Origin: Alopecurus myosuroides
Taxonomy: Eukaryota; Streptophyta; Magnoliopsida; Poales; Poaceae
Direction: 5' to 3'
Assembly: GCA_028641055.1 (NCBI GenBank)
Contig: CM054060.1
Span: forward strand, 58,875,852 to 58,939,851
Length of the DNA stretch: 64,000 bases
The notes beneath the pieces were generated by a model. The model saw nothing but the letters and a program-made list of their open reading frames with translations. It did no database searches and was not told the origin of the DNA. The first letter of the stretch is position 1; every line of letters starts with the position of its first letter. The position numbers and the translations under genes are program-made. Below, in pieces: positions 60,955-64,000 of the stretch.

Positions 60955-61545
60955 ATGATGTCATCTGGAAGGCGCTGACCTTGAGGCTGGCCATGGCAGT
61001 TTCGGTGGCCTCCACACCCATGGCGGTGAGCGCCTGCCTCTTGGCCCGCGACAGCAGCAACAGGTAGAACTCTGCACAAGAAAAATAAGACGAGTCCCCC
61101 AGCCAGATAGAAGAAAAAGACCCAGTAGGAGAAAAGAAGACTTACCTCTGAGCGTGAGGCCGACATTCTTTAGCTCCGCCAGGAGAAGGTCGATGCCCTT
61201 GTGGATCTCGTTTGCCTCCTTGGCATGATTGTCCGCCTGTGCCTTGCCGGCCTTCTCCAGAACCTCTAAGGCCTCCTTCTGCGCCTTGTTGATCACGATG
61301 AGGTCCTTGCTAGACGCCTCCAGCTCCATGTTCACCTTGGCTAGCCGGGACACCTCGTCCTGCTGCTGCTGACCGAGCTCGGTCAGCCGCTTGACCTTGG
61401 TCTCCAGCCGGCTAACAGAGGAAGCCTCATTCATCTGGCCACCAAGGTACTGACTCTCCTCTGCAACACCAAAACTAACCGCCAGGGTAAAGAGATGTAC
61501 CAAATAGAGGAGACAAATCAAGTGTGTGGACTTATTCATGGCGTC
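60955..61545 (-). pseudogene. Second accessory-ORF fragment, coiled-coil region
   Basis: A minus-strand frame with heptad-like content (SRLETKVKRLTELGQQQQDE, then KAQKEALEVLEKAGKAQADN) runs from about 61460 to 61147. A GTAAGT...GCAG intron follows (61146-61073), then an exon with EFYLLLLSRAKRQALTAMGV and ATETAMASLKVSAFQMTS (61072-60959). It resembles the coiled-coil part of Transposase_28-type proteins but is not the same subfamily as 56700-60215. It is cut on the right by the element starting at 61566. Confidence 0.45.
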
Positions 61546-61565
61546 TTCCAGGCCCCCTGGAGTCG

Positions 61566-64000
61566 TGTGACGCCCCTAGATCGGGTACTATGAGGATTTC
61601 ATCGTTCCCACCATAATCCGCATAATACCGATCCCGGATTGTCAACTTTGGGTAAATATTACAAGAGTTCACGAATAATCCACAACAACAAAAGAAGAGA
61701 TATATACAAGATGACTCAAACGAGTCAAGAATACAGCTGGTACAATACAAAGATCCAAATAACAGCGGAAGACGAAATAGTATCCGACTATGAACAAGAT
61801 ACAAATTGGACTAAGAGTCCTGAAGATAACCGATGGCGTCCAATCCCTGCCCAGACCAAGCCGGAGGGATTCCCAAGCTAATGTCGTCAGACTTCAAACC
61901 TGTTGACTGCATTGTGAATACAACCCCGAATCATGGGTCAGTACTTTGAATGTACCAACAAGCGGCAAGCAATACTCACAAGATACCAGTGCAACTAGTC
62001 ATCACAAGATACAAATACTTTGGGTACAAGGGAAGACATTAGTGTAATAAAGTGGCAGCGGGCAGCACTAAACAATCTACAGAGACACGCTACAACTCTC
62101 GTCTATTATAAAGGGGTGAGAGAGCACGAAGAAACCAAATACAACACTCACCAAAACAATACCCATACAGGGCTAAACCCCCCTCACAAAGTGCCAGGAA
62201 GTAACCCGAGGAAAACTCACAAATGTTGATTAAGATGACATTTATAATATGGTGAAGGTATATCAATCTTACTATTCAAGTTATCATCATTAGGTGTAAG
62301 TTGTCTGAGCACTTGTTAGCTAACACTTTCACCAAGTTGCCACATAACCACGGACAACACGGCTTCTCGAGAAGATTTATCCCTGCAGGGTGCGCTACAG
62401 TACCCGTACACGTTCGATCAATCCACAACCACAAAGGCAGGATGTCTCAACTCGACCTTTCCTATCACCACTGCACATCCAAGGCACCACGGGAAAATTT
62501 GAGCGCACGGTTATTCCACCCCAAAATAGGACATTCATAACACTCTAAAAATGTGTCTCCCTAACCGCAACGACTACATCAGGTCACCGTAGCACCATGA
62601 GGTCGTACCTGCAAGATATCGTGCCAAATGTAAAGCCCGAACTAAGTGTGGCCCCTGGATGAACAGTAGCTCTAGTACTAAATCAAGGGAAGTGCCCATA
62701 CTCACCACCCACATGCGGTTAACGCGCTCATCATGGATCAGAGGACAAGACCCTTTTCCTAAGTTTGACACTAGCAGGCTCCAAAACCACGTCAGGCCTC
62801 CTGCCGGTGCCTTATCATCAAATTATTATTACCCCAAACATTAACATGCTGTTGATTAAGTTGAAACCCAACTATCATACTAAACAGGTGACCGTACAAA
62901 GGACAACAAGACTCAAGCACAAACAACACTAAGCATGCAACTACGACACGAGTGCCAACAAGTAAACAAGCAATAGTTAATAGGAAGTGGAGGGAAGCCT
63001 ATATCATGGCAGCAAGGTAAACATAAGATAGGATCGAGACAAAAGCATCGAATCATAAGACTAGAATAAAGAGAACAACATGAACCGGTAACAAGTGAGG
63101 AACGACAGCCATATGTAGCAAATGAGTAAAGCTTGCCTGGAATCCAGCTGGTAGAGGAAGCAGAACTTGTTGTTGCTCACATCATCTCAACGTCTTACCC
63201 GCGAAGAAGCAAAGCACTAAAAGAAACAACGGATGCAACACTTACTACTAAGGCAAAAGATCCGGCATGATCAAAATATGGATGCATGACATGCGAGATG
63301 CAACTTAACCAATTTAAGTGGAACCAAAGTCCGAGCAATTTATTTATGGGTTCAAGTTATTTATCTAACCATAAAATTAAATGTTTATTAGCATGGAGAA
63401 CAATTCATAGGTGAGCTACACAAGATTAAATGGAATAGAGCACAATTTAAATTAAGTACCCAAACATATTCCATGTTTAATTATTTAGGTGACCATGCAT
63501 AACACTACCAAAATGCAAGATGAAAGATGCAAACATGAGAATGGATGACATATTAATATTCCTTGCATTTTTCTAATAAAAATAGACATAAAGTTTGCAT
63601 TATTTAGGTTAGTAAAACAAAAGATATGTGCATTTCAAAATAGGGGTGTTTTCGGTAAAAATCAGGGACCTGATTGTGAGGGAAACAGAGCACTGAGGGG
63701 CTCCGGTGCGGAAACAAGAAGGACAGGGGCCTAGGTGCAAGATTCCAGATCCGGATCTTGGAGAGTTGTACCAATAGACGGGCTAGCCAGAGAGGCTGAC
63801 TAGCGGGCCCTGGCGCCACACGACGCTGACGAGGACGGGCGGATGCCACAATGGCATCCAGGTTCACCGACATACACCCAGTGAAGTGCATGTGCTGACG
63901 TACACCCACGTGCACCACGGGTGTACGCCCAGACGGTTGTACACCCAGTTGCAGGCGGATGTACACCCAATCGCTTGTACACCCACATGCTTGTACACGC
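61566..64000 (-). mobile_element. Start of a third long non-coding LTR-like element (truncated by the window end)
   Basis: It begins TGTGACGCCCCTAGATCGGG, similar in style to TGTGGTGACCC at 39404. Shared motifs include CAGTACTTTGAATGTACC (61938; AGTACATTTGAATGTACG at 29019) and CTGCAGGGTGCGCTACAGTA (about 62384; CTGCAGAGGTGCGTTACTTT at 40143). No coding potential. The end of a Sukkula-type LTR is said to read ...GGGCGTGACA, close to the complement of this start, but that rests on memory only. Confidence 0.5.
63872..64000. repeat. Irregular array of GTACACCCA motifs
   Basis: GTACACCCA or close variants (CATACACCCA, GTGTACGCCCA, TTGTACACGC) occur about seven times in 130 bp, spaced 16-25 bp apart, and continue to the window edge. 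This looks like the start of a minisatellite inside the element. Confidence 0.7.

Noticed and set aside
63604..63966. Minus-strand frame of 120 codons near the window end
   Set aside because: It overlaps the GTACACCCA array and shows no recognised domain; low-complexity origin is likelier.
1..64000. A new defence island, CRISPR array or gene cluster
   Set aside because: All four real genes are known plant families, spaced by transposons and in mixed orientation. Repeats present are tandem duplications or transposon ends, not spacer-separated arrays.

Overview
The window is nuclear DNA from a grass, most likely a Triticeae cereal (wheat, Aegilops, barley or rye type). Four ordinary, intron-rich plant genes sit as islands in a sea of nested transposable elements. 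The elements are typical of large cereal genomes: Athila-type Ty3/gypsy elements with TGATACGTC LTR starts, Stowaway MITEs ending in CTCCCTCC, very long non-coding LTR-like units, and LINE debris. No bacterial gene, operon, CRISPR array, tRNA or rRNA was seen. All calls come from reading the sequence; no database search was run.

Layout. 1-1648: fragment of an LTR retrotransposon (minus strand, tRNA-Met type primer site). 1649-4518: a solo LTR with a perfect 5-bp target duplication, carrying a hAT transposon (8-bp duplication), which itself carries a PIF/Harbinger-type MITE (TAA duplication). 5242-9131 (+): four-exon gene for the spliceosomal HAT-repeat protein Crooked-neck/Clf1. 9132-12094: spacer with a LINE tail and a long poly-G tract. 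12095-18749 (-): twelve-exon cyclic nucleotide-gated channel of the CNGC19/20 type. 20832-44744 (-): one large Athila-type complex with at least four nested layers. 44983-46435: a 0.7-kb tandem duplication. 47740-48350: a LINE reverse-transcriptase remnant. 49431-52769 (+): ten-exon D-cysteine desulfhydrase / ACC-deaminase-like PLP enzyme. 53427-54443 (-): four-exon universal stress protein, convergent with the previous gene. 56700-60950: the 3' half of a Ty3/gypsy element with an antisense accessory ORF (Transposase_28 type). 61566-64000: start of another long non-coding element, cut by the window end.

The four genes do not form a pathway. The splicing factor is probably housekeeping. The channel, the H2S-producing desulfhydrase and the ATP-binding universal stress protein are all plausible stress/defence genes, but nothing in the sequence links them functionally. 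Splice models were built by hand: every intron has GT/AG ends and every gene model stays in frame to a stop (predicted 719, 762, 420 and 166 residues).

The most informative non-genic result is the reconstructed history of the 24-kb Athila complex. The outer duplication (ATCAC at 20827-20831 and 44745-44749) brackets two related elements with different LTR types. The inner one has lost its 5' LTR, which is best explained by recombination between the two homologous internal regions.
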